A DNA stretch of 64,000 bases from Liolophura sinensis (lineage: Eukaryota > Mollusca > Polyplacophora > Chitonida > Chitonidae). The stretch spans positions 18,551,704-18,615,703 of the forward strand of contig NC_088304.1 in assembly GCF_032854445.1 (NCBI RefSeq), written 5' to 3'. Both the position numbers and the translations under genes were made by a program. The notes below the pieces were generated by a model, which did not search any database, had not been told where the DNA came from, and saw nothing but the letters and a program-made list of their open reading frames with translations. The stretch's first letter is position 1, and the number at the start of each line of letters is the position of its first letter. Of this stretch, positions 35,601 through 41,449 are shown one piece after another.

Positions 35601-36375
35601 TAGACCTGATGACCCACAGCCGGAGTCTAGCCTGTCGGTTCACCAAATACCTGTACCTGATAGACCTGATGACCCACAGCCGGAGTCTAGCCTGTCGGTT
35701 CACCAAATACATGTACTTGGGAGACTAATTACAGCCGGAGCCAAGCCTTCGATCCGCCAAAAACACGTGCTCCGGAGGCCTATTGACTCACAGCCTGAGC
35801 CCAGCCTGAGCCCAGCCTGTTCGTTTGCCATACACCTACCCGAGATACCTATTGTCAAGTACGTGTGCATGGTAGACCTAATGACTCACAGCCTGGACCC
35901 AGACTGTCTGTTTCCTAAATACTCCTACCCGGGAGGCCTTATCGCAGCCTAGTATTTCGTTTTGCCAGACACATGCTGCTGATAGAGCTACATTTGTATT
36001 CTGACTCACAACCAGAGTTTAGCCTGTCGGTACACCTCAGAGAGATAATCACTTTCAACAGGAGTCCAGCGCATACCTTCGCCAAGCACCAGACAGACCT
36101 ACAGCCTCAAGTCGAAACCCAGCCTGTCTAAAGGGAGTAGAACACAAGCCTTTATTGGGCATGCTTTTGCCACCTTGTCAGGTTTCAGCAGGGTTTCCGG
36201 CAATAAATCAGTAACATTGCCACTGAAATTCCGATCATCCTATAGAGTAAATGTGGAAAGGCCTATTACATGTATGTGTAAATACGTACGAATGTTGCAG
36301 TCCACGCCATTTTGATCTGGATACCAGTCGTCACAGCACTTATATTTAGTAACTTCCACCTTCCTGTAAACGGTT
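2381..36375 (-). CDS. Gene A: EMI/EGF/Ig/FN3 single-pass membrane protein (26 exons chained)
   Basis: This is the span of a large minus-strand gene; exons are listed separately. Reading order is a partial EMI domain, about 20 EGF or calcium-binding EGF modules, an unrecognised beta-rich region, a giant exon with coiled-coil and cysteine-rich segments and two Ig domains, one FN3 domain, a transmembrane helix and a short tail. Exons join with matching phase at every step, giving about 8,190 coding bases (about 2,730 residues). Such modules act outside the cell in adhesion, matrix assembly or recognition; the ligand is unknown. The 5' end (signal peptide and N-terminal half of EMI) was not identified upstream of 36.4 kb, so the model is partial. 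Some weak EGF exons may be skipped in the real transcript. I recognise no specific named gene; MEGF-like or hemicentin-like labels would rest only on domain content. Confidence 0.8.
3840..4600. repeat. Probable dispersed repeat
   Basis: The motif 'aacttggtacatgggttcac' at about 3945 recurs in diverged form at about 4198, each followed by a similar 'gatcaagtttgag / gaaatgtgattag' context. I remember this class of sequence as high-copy in mollusc genomes, but cannot search. The 68-residue plus-strand frame at 4291-4497 has no recognisable domain and is probably not a gene. Confidence 0.4.
4610..4710. repeat. Near-perfect 43-bp inverted repeat (hairpin)
   Basis: Arms at 4610-4652 and 4668-4710 are complementary over 43 bases with two mismatches, separated by a 15-base loop. 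The arm begins 'ggatagaggtcattatgaaa'. It could be a foldback element or the tip of a longer mobile element; no target-site duplication was established. Confidence 0.85.
4805..4990 (-). CDS. Gene A exon: second half of FN3 domain
   Basis: Acceptor 'cacatcatccag' at 4991; donor GTGAGT; phase 1 at both ends. It encodes [20 protein letters not shown] through [20 protein letters not shown], matching FN3 strands C to G: the Y-x-V strand C, the Y-x-V-x-V-x-A-Y strand F, and the final GLTVNMA. It completes the FN3 domain begun in the exon at 5229-5342. Confidence 0.8.
5229..5342 (-). CDS. Gene A exon: first half of FN3 domain
   Basis: Acceptor 'tttctcgtgttag', donor GTATGG, phase 1 at both ends (114 bp). 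It encodes [20 protein letters not shown] then [11 protein letters not shown]: the classic FN3 start with P-P, the strand A/B pattern and the core Trp (LRWSPP). It joins in frame to the exon at 4805-4990 and to the giant exon at 6228. Confidence 0.8.
5390..5731 (-). mobile_element. SINE family B copy, tRNA-derived head
   Basis: On the minus strand it begins with a tRNA-like head ('atagcacagctggtagaacg', an A-box-like motif, and 'gggtcgagtcac', a B-box-like motif), followed by a body containing 'gtcatatgac', and ends with a gtga/tcac-rich 3' tail. It lies in the intron between the giant exon and the FN3 exon. Confidence 0.7.
6045..6205. repeat. Short tandem repeat by the splice donor of the giant exon
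   Basis: Diverged copies of a ~30-60 bp unit containing 'aacactgataggctaaactt' and 'ggcgaaattacca' run up to about 30 bases from the donor of the giant exon. It explains the read-through peptide at the end of the long open frame there. Confidence 0.7.
6228..10022 (-). CDS. Gene A giant exon: coiled-coil/Cys-rich region plus two Ig domains
   Basis: A single 3,795-bp exon, entered in phase 1 after 'ttccctctacattgataag' and left at donor GTGAGT (phase 1). In order it encodes a helical N-terminal region of about 400 residues with no family I recognise; a long alpha-helix rich in A/E/K ([17 protein letters not shown] onward); a cysteine-rich segment ([13 protein letters not shown] to CRKKR); a second matching helix ([20 protein letters not shown] onward); a basic KRKRR site near 7950-7972; a helical region with many N-glycosylation sequons; and two Ig I-set-like domains (C-E-V ... 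W-Y-K-N-G ... Y-R-C-V-A-E-N and L-C-N-V ... W-Y ... Y-K-C-V-A-N-N). A membrane-proximal region with S-C-S-N-G-S-C follows. RKKR and KRKRR look like furin sites, so the chain may be cleaved. The helix-Cys-helix arrangement suggests an antiparallel coiled coil; that is inference. Confidence 0.85.
10335..10557 (-). CDS. Gene A exon: linker region
   Basis: 223 bp, acceptor 'tttttggtgttacag', donor GTTATA. It enters in phase 0 and leaves in phase 1, fitting both neighbours exactly. It encodes [20 protein letters not shown] through to the K-E-V-S end, with no cysteine and no recognised domain. The donor is weaker than average, but a GTATCA alternative four bases earlier would break phase. Confidence 0.7.
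11179..11308 (-). CDS. Gene A exon: linker region
   Basis: 130 bp, acceptor 'ccttgatcctcccag', donor GTAAGT. It enters in phase 2, completing an Arg codon with the exon at 12364, and leaves in phase 0. It encodes [20 protein letters not shown] ... LTNKSVDS, with two N-glycosylation sequons and no recognised domain. Confidence 0.7.
11456..11665 (-). mobile_element. SINE family A copy
   Basis: Reverse-oriented family A body: a (ttta)n tail at the low-coordinate end, then 'cgacgtactcaagaatattg', the 'cattatg' box and 'ccttcccacgtacggcagga'. It lies in a gene A intron. Confidence 0.75.
12206..12300 (+). mobile_element. SINE family A fragment (3' end)
   Basis: Only the 3' third is present ('ctcccaccatattgctggac', 'aaatcaaataaataaataaa'), with more substitutions than other copies. 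Confidence 0.7.
12364..13573 (-). CDS. Gene A exon: EGF module plus unrecognised extracellular region
   Basis: 1,210 bp, acceptor 'gtactgttttatag', donor GTAAGT; phase 1 in, phase 2 out. It opens with a non-calcium EGF module ([20 protein letters not shown] ... GYTGSHCEQ, six Cys). About 360 residues follow, starting [20 protein letters not shown], rich in beta-prone segments, with few cysteines (F-V-S-C-D, Y-D-K-C-K-G, D-V-C-I-I) and sequons at SNHT and GNVS. I recognise no family for that part. It is upstream of the giant exon in the protein. Confidence 0.8.
13993..14118 (-). CDS. Gene A exon: divergent EGF module (copy 1)
   Basis: 126 bp, phase 1 both ends, acceptor 'tcttcctag', donor GTAAGA. 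It encodes [20 protein letters not shown] ... [17 protein letters not shown], a six-cysteine EGF without the calcium-binding D-I-D-E-C start. It is nearly identical to the exon at 17358-17483, including flanking intron sequence. Confidence 0.8.
14595..14708 (-). CDS. Gene A exon: cbEGF module with GC splice donor
   Basis: 114 bp, acceptor 'ctctcttccag', phase 1. It encodes [10 protein letters not shown] ... [11 protein letters not shown] ... G-E-C-I, a calcium-binding EGF. The donor position homologous to its sister exons reads AG|GCATGT, a GC rather than GT donor. The nearest upstream GT (T|GTATAG) would create a TAG stop when joined to the next exon. Confidence 0.75.
15030..15143 (-). CDS. 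Gene A exon: cbEGF module
   Basis: 114 bp, acceptor 'cttttgttgcttcag', donor GTGAAC, phase 1 both ends. It encodes [20 protein letters not shown] then [10 protein letters not shown] ... G-S-C-K. All six cysteines and the calcium-binding consensus are present. Confidence 0.85.
15400..15519 (-). CDS. Gene A exon: EGF module
   Basis: 120 bp, acceptor 'ctttacacttcag', donor GTGAAC, phase 1 both ends. It encodes [20 protein letters not shown] then [12 protein letters not shown] ... N-C-T. Six cysteines are present. The frame is closed by a stop outside the exon, so it is easy to miss. Confidence 0.8.
15725..15835 (-). pseudogene. Degenerate EGF exon with two frameshifts
   Basis: Two frames of the minus strand together hold an EGF signature. 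[12 protein letters not shown] is in one frame and G-Y-Y-G-K-T-C in another, with a frame change between them. A further one-base offset sits in a T run just before the N-G-G motif, where the first cysteine should be. No phase-1 donor follows. It resembles the modules at 24776 and 26305. Confidence 0.5.
15955..16345. other. Intron sequence with possible SINE-like fragment
   Basis: No exon is visible. 'gataaaccatggaccattag' and 'caagttgctgagaaacc' resemble segments at about 41500 and 61435, suggesting a shared dispersed repeat. Confidence 0.3.
16499..16627 (-). CDS. Gene A exon: cbEGF module
   Basis: 129 bp, acceptor ending 'atccccag', donor GTGAGC, phase 1 both ends. It encodes [20 protein letters not shown] then [24 protein letters not shown] sister of the exon at 20580-20708 (same length and layout). 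Confidence 0.85.
17235..17530. repeat. Duplicated block (sister of 13870-14165)
   Basis: The exon at 17358-17483 and its flanking intron sequence match the block around 13993-14118. Shared flanks include 'gcaatgttttttattgat' and 'aagtcattcagt'. This marks a duplication that included intron sequence. Confidence 0.75.
17358..17483 (-). CDS. Gene A exon: divergent EGF module (copy 2)
   Basis: 126 bp, phase 1 both ends, donor GTAAGA. It encodes [20 protein letters not shown] ... [17 protein letters not shown], nearly identical to 13993-14118. Splice sites and cysteines are intact in both copies. Confidence 0.8.
17588..17638 (-). pseudogene. Truncated cbEGF exon
   Basis: It starts with a good acceptor ('tatccgcag') and encodes [17 protein letters not shown], the first third of a cbEGF like that at 20580. 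Homology then ends: the remaining four cysteines and the donor are missing, and the sequence runs into the duplicated block at 17235-17530. Confidence 0.6.
17722..17873. repeat. Duplicated intron segment (sister of 21258-21391)
   Basis: It shares 'ggtctattccag', 'gtaacaccaacattaccg' (one difference in the sister) and 'gatgggcagacgttctatcc' with 21258-21391. On the minus strand the end reads like a tRNA-type A box ('ttagtggatagaacgtctgc'), so it may be a SINE head carried along in the duplication. Confidence 0.7.
17874..18985. other. Gene A intron, no feature recognised
   Basis: Apart from loosely repeated 'catcat / cattcat' words at 17890-18020, nothing codes or repeats convincingly here; the short plus-strand frames at 18473-18863 have no recognisable domain. 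Confidence 0.4.
18990..20467. repeat. 39-bp minisatellite derived from an exon/splice-donor junction
   Basis: A tandem array of over 30 units. On the minus strand each unit reads about 'catgtgtcagggcaagcctt' then 'ctgatgtgtttgtgtgcgg'. The low-coordinate end (18990-19400) holds older 39-41 bp units with 'catatg' and GTAAGG; the rest is more homogeneous, with a strict 39-bp period. Because 39 is divisible by three, long frames stay open, including a 403-residue one. I regard these as by-products. The unit matches the end of the EGF exons at 21436 and 21952 plus their 5' splice sites. Confidence 0.9.
20580..20708 (-). CDS. Gene A exon: cbEGF module
   Basis: 129 bp, acceptor 'atatccgcag', donor GTGAGT, phase 1 both ends. 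It encodes [20 protein letters not shown] then [23 protein letters not shown]; all six cysteines are present. Confidence 0.85.
20797..20990 (+). repeat. Dispersed repeat, copy 1
   Basis: It is clearly related, in opposite orientation, to 25080-25275. Shared words include 'caaacattccgtggctaata', 'ccataaaaatctt' and 'ccgtcaaaatctg'. The family and function are unknown. Confidence 0.7.
21258..21391. repeat. Duplicated intron segment (sister of 17722-17873)
   Basis: See 17722-17873. In this copy it abuts the short 40-bp minisatellite leading into the half-EGF exon. Confidence 0.7.
21392..21430. repeat. 40-bp minisatellite unit beside the half-EGF exon
   Basis: A unit reading, on the minus strand, 'aaggccttctgagatgtttg' then 'cgtgtggcatatgtcaggg'. 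It repeats the last exon bases and the GTAAGG donor of the exon immediately upstream in transcription. Confidence 0.75.
21436..21534 (-). CDS. Gene A exon: half-deleted cbEGF
   Basis: 99 bp with acceptor, donor (GTAAGG) and phase-1 ends intact, but the middle is missing compared with the 129-bp sister at 21952-22080. It encodes [23 protein letters not shown] ... G-I-C-Q. The first cysteine is Ser and the second and third are deleted; only the last three remain. The deletion keeps frame, so inclusion would give a misfolded half-module; it may instead be skipped. Confidence 0.6.
21655..21950. repeat. 40-bp minisatellite (older form) beside an EGF exon
   Basis: About seven diverged 40-bp units between two EGF exons, ending at the donor of 21952-22080. 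Several carry an intact decoy donor on the minus strand ('catatgtcagggtaag'). Confidence 0.85.
21952..22080 (-). CDS. Gene A exon: cbEGF module
   Basis: 129 bp, donor GTATGG, acceptor ending 'ctccgtag', phase 1 both ends. It encodes [19 protein letters not shown] then [15 protein letters not shown] ... D-I-C-Q. It has the six EGF cysteines plus one extra (G-C-F), which is unusual and leaves an unpaired Cys. Confidence 0.8.
22592..22720 (-). CDS. Gene A exon: cbEGF module
   Basis: 129 bp, acceptor ending 'ttatgtag', donor GTTTGA, phase 1 both ends. It encodes [20 protein letters not shown] then [23 protein letters not shown]. Six cysteines; the donor is weak beyond GT. Confidence 0.8.
23127..23455 (+). 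mobile_element. SINE family B copy
   Basis: It starts with a degenerate tRNA-like head ('ggtggtctaatagttagagg', 'gatgtcgggtcataccaa'), followed by a body with 'gactggttggcccggtgtca' and ends near 'gtcatatgactgcaaaattg' and 'gtacgacg'. The 128-residue frame that crosses it is not a gene. Confidence 0.7.
23463..23541. repeat. (AC)n / (ACGC)n microsatellite
   Basis: Alternating acgc and ac dinucleotide runs; the cysteine-rich minus-strand frames here are artefacts. Confidence 0.95.
23617..23745 (-). CDS. Gene A exon: cbEGF module
   Basis: 129 bp, acceptor ending 'tgaaacag', donor GTTAGT, phase 1 both ends. It encodes [20 protein letters not shown] then [23 protein letters not shown]. Confidence 0.85.
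23918..24075 (+). mobile_element. SINE family A copy (5'-truncated)
   Basis: Body with 'ctctccggccgtacatggga', 'taatgctgtccgccgtggaa' and 'attcttgagtacggcgtaaa' and an (aaat)n tail. Confidence 0.8.
24270..24398 (-). CDS. Gene A exon: cbEGF module
   Basis: 129 bp, acceptor ending 'cttgtcag', donor GTACAA, phase 1 both ends. It encodes [19 protein letters not shown] then [24 protein letters not shown]; one sequon (NVT). Confidence 0.8.
24776..24880 (-). CDS. Gene A exon: EGF module, V-C-F-G type
   Basis: 105 bp, acceptor ending 'cacgttgtag', donor GTAAGC, phase 1 both ends. It encodes [20 protein letters not shown] then [14 protein letters not shown]. It is a non-calcium EGF with an E-P-D-K-C-A-C core, alternating along the gene with cbEGF modules. 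Confidence 0.85.
25080..25275 (-). repeat. Dispersed repeat, copy 2 (inverted relative to 20797-20990)
   Basis: The reverse complement matches 20797-20990 over nearly 200 bases with moderate divergence. It lies in a gene A intron. Confidence 0.7.
25604..25723 (-). CDS. Gene A exon: cbEGF module (C-A-S-S type, copy 1)
   Basis: 120 bp, acceptor 'tggtaccttaag', donor GTGAGC, phase 1 both ends. It encodes [17 protein letters not shown] then [18 protein letters not shown] ... A-C-Q. The I of D-I-D-E-C is replaced by R. A sister of 28157-28276. Confidence 0.8.
26305..26412 (-). CDS. Gene A exon: EGF module, V-C-F-G type
   Basis: 108 bp, acceptor ending 'gtttcttttag', donor GTAAGT, phase 1 both ends. 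It encodes [20 protein letters not shown] then [15 protein letters not shown]. Same class as 24776 and 29958. Confidence 0.85.
26413..27270. other. Gene A intron, AT-rich, no feature recognised
   Basis: AT-rich sequence with a short poly-A stretch near 27186; no repeat family or exon recognised. Confidence 0.4.
27271..27417 (-). CDS. Gene A exon: cbEGF module with insertion
   Basis: 147 bp, acceptor ending 'ttttctccag', donor GTAAGT, phase 1 both ends. It encodes [20 protein letters not shown] then [12 protein letters not shown] and a longer last loop ([15 protein letters not shown]) before the sixth Cys. The last loop is about 10 residues longer than in sister modules. An earlier GTATGG donor exists, but using it would lose the sixth cysteine. 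Confidence 0.75.
27418..28156. other. Gene A intron, no feature recognised
   Basis: No repeat family or exon could be supported. Confidence 0.4.
28157..28276 (-). CDS. Gene A exon: cbEGF module (C-A-S-S type, copy 2)
   Basis: 120 bp, acceptor ending 'actttcag', donor GTAGGT, phase 1 both ends. It encodes [20 protein letters not shown] then [15 protein letters not shown] ... T-C-Q. About three quarters identical in protein to 25604-25723, consistent with block duplication. Confidence 0.85.
28277..29440. other. Gene A intron, no feature recognised
   Basis: Non-coding by appearance, with no clear repeat. Confidence 0.4.
29440..29935. repeat. 32-bp minisatellite
   Basis: About 15 units of a 32-bp repeat around 'tcatcaaacgttaaa', with two main variants ('ttttctatcccaat' and 'ctgtgtatcacgat') that alternate, then form runs. 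It lies about 20 bases past the donor of the exon at 29958. Confidence 0.9.
29958..30077 (-). CDS. Gene A exon: EGF module, I-C-F-G type (first EGF after EMI)
   Basis: 120 bp, acceptor 'cccgctaaag', donor GTAGTC, phase 1 both ends. It encodes [20 protein letters not shown] then [13 protein letters not shown] ... D-C-S. Joined to the EMI exon it reads C-N-I-P-I-C-F, the usual close spacing from EMI to the first EGF. Confidence 0.8.
30535..36130. repeat. 5.6-kb satellite-like array, 60-bp unit, in a gene A intron
   Basis: A continuous 60-bp tandem array of over 90 units between the EMI exon and the first EGF exon. The core (33650-35710) is highly homogeneous, with units like 'ttcaccaaatacctgtacct' then 'gatagacctgatgaccca'. 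The flanks (30535-33600 and 35720-36130) are progressively more diverged. Distinct subfamilies occur in blocks: 'gacatagcgactcacaacca' at 31.0-31.7 kb and 'taagacacctattgactcac' at 32.1-33.4 kb. Since 60 is divisible by three and the unit lacks stops in several frames, frames of up to 773 residues run through it; they encode 20-residue repeats in both strands and are not supported as genes. Confidence 0.95.
36290..36375 (-). CDS. Gene A exon: C-terminal half of EMI domain
   Basis: 86 bp, acceptor 'cattttt cttgtatag' type, donor GTACGT; phase 2 in, phase 1 out. It encodes [23 protein letters not shown] then V-D-C-N-I. The R-T-V-Y-R ... Y-K-C-C-x-x-W/F ... C pattern is that of the EMI domain C-terminus, normally Y-R-x-x-Y-R ... 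C-C-P-G-W. EMI domains sit near the N-terminus of MEGF/EMILIN-type secreted or membrane proteins. The exon with the first half was not found. The open frame usually called here is a different frame. Confidence 0.65.
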
Positions 36376-39300
36376 CTATACAAGAAAAATGGACAAAATT
36401 TATCCAGAATGTAGGTATGAAAAAAAAGGTATGACTAAACTTAAAAACTGCACAGCTGTACAATAACCTAAACAAATTCGTGAAATTCCCGAAAATTACC
36501 ACCGTGATGTGCCGTAAATCAATCGGTAGTCGAGTATGATAACAGGCGTCCTACGATGTTGAGCGCCTCAATCAGGGATTGCAGATCAGTGAAATGTAGA
36601 TCAAACTTTCTATGCCAACATCTGTCTTACAGCGGTTATCTCGCTAAACTCTCCACGAAATCCGCTAATCAACTTTATTTTTTGCTTGAGAGCTCATTGC
36701 AACAATAGAAGCTTCCTCTCAGTATTGAATATGAACACGTGGAATCAACGATCACACTAAAAACCTATGTTTTCATTGGCTGTGACTGAAAAGATGACCA
36801 ATAGTGTGGCAGGTCTCAAATGACTATCTGTTTCAAGGTCATTTGTGCGCACCGAAAGTGAAGAGCACAATTTTTACAGATATATATCCAAGGTATTGGT
36901 GGTATTTAACGCAGTACTCAAGAATATTTCACTCATACGACGGCGACCAGCATTATGGTTTGAAAATTTCATAAAATGGCAATCATAAACTCAGTGTGCA
37001 CGTGTTGAATATTGTGTTCGCATGTGAGAAATTGGATTCCCATAAACAGCTTCATATTGCAACAATTTTAAACATTGCATTGGTGAAATGGTATTGCCAT
37101 TCCTCATCACATTTTCACATTTTCACAGTCACGTGTGCTAAATTGTCTTACAGGTAACTCGCAGCTTACAGAATTTAACATGGTCCGATCAGATGAGCTT
37201 AGCTTCATTGACCCACACCCTTGGGAAAAAAATTGACTGTAAAATTTCCCGCCAAATTTAGACGATGACGCAAGTTCAAAAATTTACATATCGCTACGTG
37301 GCTTAGTAATGATTACTTTTTTATGACGACTTTGAGTTATGACTTGATACAAAATCATTTCAGTAAAACCATCATACAGTCCTGTGCTGATGGGTGTATT
37401 ATAATGATGTTCACAACACTTAGTCTATTCAGCACGGGCAAAGCAACAGGTGGTCAGATAGGGACTCTCGCCGTGAATGACAAACGATGATGTAACTGAG
37501 CAATGTTGCAATATGCATATATAACAATTCAGCTGTTTAAATTTGAATACACTCCGTCTGTTGTAGATTAACACCTCCAAATTTTGACGCAAAGAATGCT
37601 AGCAGTCATCAGAGCCTAAATTGGTAAGGTATGGCTATATGTACGTTCTAATCTAATACAAACAAACTGGGTGAAAATGAGTTTTCTTACGAGAACAAAC
37701 AGGTAAAACTGAGCTAACTTTCGGTAAGAGGAGGCTAGCGCTTTACAATGTTTTGTTCAACCTACGGAAGGATAAAAAAATCACAAATTTAATATTTAGT
37801 TATCAGTATTTTAGAAACAGACAAACAGTGTTACTTCGATTATCACTTTAGAAACTTTTTTGTTCTGGATGTACCTTGTAACCATTTTCTGAAAAAAACG
37901 TCCAAGCATAAAGAGCGTGCTTTTCAGAAGAGATTAAGGGATTAAAGATGAGTGTTTAATCCTGCCTTTGACTGACAAGTCTGTCTTAATCCCTATACCC
38001 TGCTGAAGGTCACCCATCACCACACCACTCTGTTGTTTGACAAGGATTGACTGCTTGACACATTTTGGTTTAGGCCTACAGTGCTGACAAGTTTCATTCA
38101 GATTCCTAGTCTGAGTTAACACATCAGCTCAGCATAACATGTAATGTGACAACAATCTCACATTTAACTATTTAACAATATAGAATCAGCGGTCAAGAGT
38201 TCATTGATTTGATACATCTAAGAGTTAGGCTGAATAAGTCCCGGATTGTTCTGATGTTTAAGCCGCAGACTGAGGTCACGGGGAGCACCTCCTAATAACC
38301 CGATGAAGTTGCCTGGGCAATTTGTTACGTCTCCACGGCCTTATCGAAAGCACCACATTGATCAGCGTTAAGATTCCTTAGTTATGCTCAAAGTGAAAGC
38401 GGTCCTGTCAGCGTCAACATTTTAAGAGTGCAGGTAACTGCATCAAGTTTTTAAATGGAACACACTCCCAACTTGCTTGGGGCCATCCTTGGCCGAGCAA
38501 AATTTATCGAAACTTGGAAACTGGCTAAATTTGGATTACAATTTCATAGGTTAAAGTCCGAAAAAGCTTTGTGAGACGGCCCGTCCTACCTTAACCATGC
38601 ATGTACCTGCTACTTGCGACCCAGCACACTTTGGTCTCACTTAACCCTCGTTCACTCCACGCCTTGGCAACACTCCATTTTAAACGACGACCCATATTCA
38701 AAACACTTCTCACTCACGCTCCAATTAGACGCTACGAACTTTGACTCAATTTTAAAGGAACGCTCCTTCATAAACTACTCTGTAATTTACTCCTATGCTT
38801 GTTTTGCAGAAACAGACAACTTACTCCGTCAACCATCCTGCAAAAAACCCCATTTGTCTTTTGGTTGCGTAAGCCTGGACCTCCACAGCACGATATTCAC
38901 AAACGTTTGTCCTACAAAAGTAATTGTGGTAATTGTAATGCTTGCTGTCTAACCAAACTAAAATGAGATTGAATATAAAAGACTACAGAGTTAGGAGCAA
39001 ATCCAGTGCTGCCAATACGGCATGATATTTGGCAGATGGTCACGCGAAACCGATTTAAAACACGGCCCTTTGTCAATTTACCTCGGGAGTTTTATTGTAA
39101 CTGTTCATGTAAATGCGTAAAAGATAGCATGTTTAAAAACTATTTATGGGTAGTGTCATTCCATGCTTTACATACTCGCCCATTGCACGCATGGGGGTTG
39201 GGGGGTGGCGTGGGGGGTGGTCTATACTGGTTAGATGTGCTTGCCTTTCGACCGCTGGGATATGTTTTCAAAATAAACACTTCAGACATGTTTATCTACT

Positions 39301-39595
39301 AATCAAACATAAATGTAAGTTTCATCGACTAGTATTTATTGAAATATCTACCAAACTCCCAGGTAAAGATGTCACATTGTAATACTACTACATTTTTACC
39401 TATAATTTTTACTATGTAAACACATCTTTTGATTACTATTTCTGAATATACAGCTGAACGTATTTATTAAGTATAAGAGAGTAGTATTTATTTTTCTGTT
39501 CACGAACTAAGCACTTATTTTAGTGTGTACTATATTACATATTTGCTTTATCGGTATAAGTAAACTATGTAATTAGTATTAGGTTTGATAATTAA
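36376..39595. other. No gene recognised
   Basis: Apart from the SINE fragment at 36895-36965, I see no exon with good splice sites and no repeat. The missing 5' exons of gene A could lie here or further up; I could not find an EMI N-terminal signature. The short plus-strand frames at 38614 and 39006 show no domain. Confidence 0.35.
36895..36965 (-). mobile_element. SINE family A fragment
   Basis: Reverse-oriented fragment with 'gcagtactcaagaatatttc' and 'acgacggcgaccagcattat'. Confidence 0.65.
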
Positions 39596-39599
39596 CTAG

Positions 39600-39925
39600 G
39601 ACATATTGTTTTGCAGAAAGCTTTTGGTCGGATAGATATGTGCCTTGTGGACTGACTTTGGAACAGACAGCTTTTGGATGGACAGATATAGGCCTTGTGG
39701 ACTGACTTTGGAACAGAAGCTTTTGAATGGACAGATATAGGCCTTGTGGACTGACTTTGGAACAGACAGCTTTTGAGTGGACAGATATGGGCCTTGTGGA
39801 CTGACTTTGGAACAGAAAGATTCTGGTGAGATAGATATAGGCCTTGTGGACTCATTTAGGGACAGAAAGCTGTTGGTGAGATAGATATAGGCCTTGTGTG
39901 CTGACTTTGGAACAGAAATCTTTTC
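39600..39925. repeat. ~50-bp tandem repeat
   Basis: Six units of about 50 bp containing 'ggccttgtggactgactttg' and 'gaacagaaagcttttg'. Two or three further units sit at about 40905-41060 beyond a SINE. Confidence 0.85.
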
Positions 39926-40550
39926 ATGGCGTTTCTATTACCATGCTGTCTTCCTTCGTGTTGTATACCTGTATAAACCTTTATTCTGAAGGATTATTAG
40001 TTCCGGAGGTTGTGATTAAATGTGAGTACGTTTGAATAAATCTAGGGGGTATGAAAGTTACCATTTATAAGCATTTACACGAGCATTTAGAATAAAACAC
40101 TAAATGAGGTAAAATGACAAGAAGCAGAATTTCTCCGACCGGTTACGTGTGACAACTGACTAAGTTTCACGATGTCTTGAGTGCTCTAGTTGTGGTCAAT
40201 CTCCATGTTGTCGCATTTTGTATGATAGAAGCCGTTCAGTTTTTGACTTAATACAGACATTCGTCCAGTATTAGGTTCCAGTTCGTTTGTGAGTGACTGT
40301 TGAACAAAAAACCTCTGGCTGGGCTGATACAGGCAGTGTGGGCTATTCAGGGACTGAGTGAGGTAGACGAAAGTCTACATTAGAGTAGAATACTGCACTC
40401 TTTTAGGGTTTTAACAAATCTTCTCTTTGAAAGGCGAAAACCAAAAAGTATCGGAGAAATTATTTAGTCTTTGGTTTGTAACAACGTAAGAAAATACCCC
40501 CCAATTAATTGTCATGGTATCAATTTAGCAATTGCACTTGATTTCACTTG

Positions 40551-40797
40551 ATTTATTTATTTATTTGATTGGCGTTTTACGCCGAGCTCAAGAATATTTC
40601 ACTTATACGACGGCAGCCAGCATTATGTCGGGAGAAACCCACGACCATCCGCAGGTTGCTGTTACACCTTCCCACGTGCGGCCGGAGAGGAAGCTAGCAT
40701 GAGCTGGACTTGAACTCAGAGCGCCCATATTGGTGAGAGGCTCCTGGGTTATTGTGCTGCGATAGCGCGTTAACCAACTGAGTCACGTAGCCACCCC
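40551..40797 (-). mobile_element. SINE family A, full length, tRNA-derived head
   Basis: The most complete copy. On the minus strand it begins 'ggctacgtgactcagttggt', a tRNA-like A box, with 'gagttcaagtcc' as B box, then the family A body and a (aaat)n tail. A poly-C run abuts its 5' end. Confidence 0.8.
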
Positions 40798-40904
40798 CCC
40801 CCCCCCCCAAAATGTGTTTGAAGCCATCTATCAAACAGGTAAACCTGGAGTCCGATTTACTCTCTTTTTTGGTGGGCTGCTGCTGGTTTTGGTGGGATAG
40901 TAAT

Positions 40905-41060
40905 AGAGTTTGTTGACTGGCTGTGGAAAAGAAGCCCTTCAATCGGATAGCTATCGGCCAGTGTGGACTGACTTTGGAACAGAAGGCTTTTGATTGGATA
41001 GATACAGGCTTTGTGGCCTGACTTTGGAAAAGAAAGCTTTTGGTTGGATAGATAGTTCAC
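40905..41060. repeat. Displaced units of the ~50-bp tandem repeat
   Basis: Units with 'gtggactgactttggaacag' and 'aagcttttggttggatagat' matching the array at 39600-39925. Confidence 0.75.
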
Positions 41061-41449
41061 AGTTGACATACGCTAATGTAAATGGTTGTTTTTTTGTTTG
41101 TTTGTTTTTTTTTTCAAACGTGTTTTAAGCCATCTTACATACAGGTAAAACTTGAGCCCGACTCACCCTCCTTTTTGCTGGGCTGCCGCTGGTTGTAACA
41201 AAGTCCACAAGAAGACCCTCAATATCCAGACTTTGATGTCCACGTGGAAACTTGTACATCGTGCCATGCTAATCCTGCAATCTGACAGAAAATGACGCTC
41301 TGAGTTCAAATAATCCCGATTTGAACAGATATTGATATGGTTGATTAACAATAAGGAATGAAGTAAAAAGAGTTATCGTGCACTGACTGTTTTCAATTTA
41401 ATGTGTGGACTATTTAGGTCATATTTGTCCGATGGGGTTCTGTGTAAAT

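Noticed and set aside
33594-35952. Plus-strand frames of 478 and 773 residues and minus-strand frames of 452 and 247 residues
   Set aside because: All are translations of the 60-bp satellite, open simultaneously in several frames on both strands because 60 is a multiple of three; the longest changes repeat register midway.
38614-38952. 112-residue plus-strand frame
   Set aside because: No domain, no splice or promoter context; probably chance.
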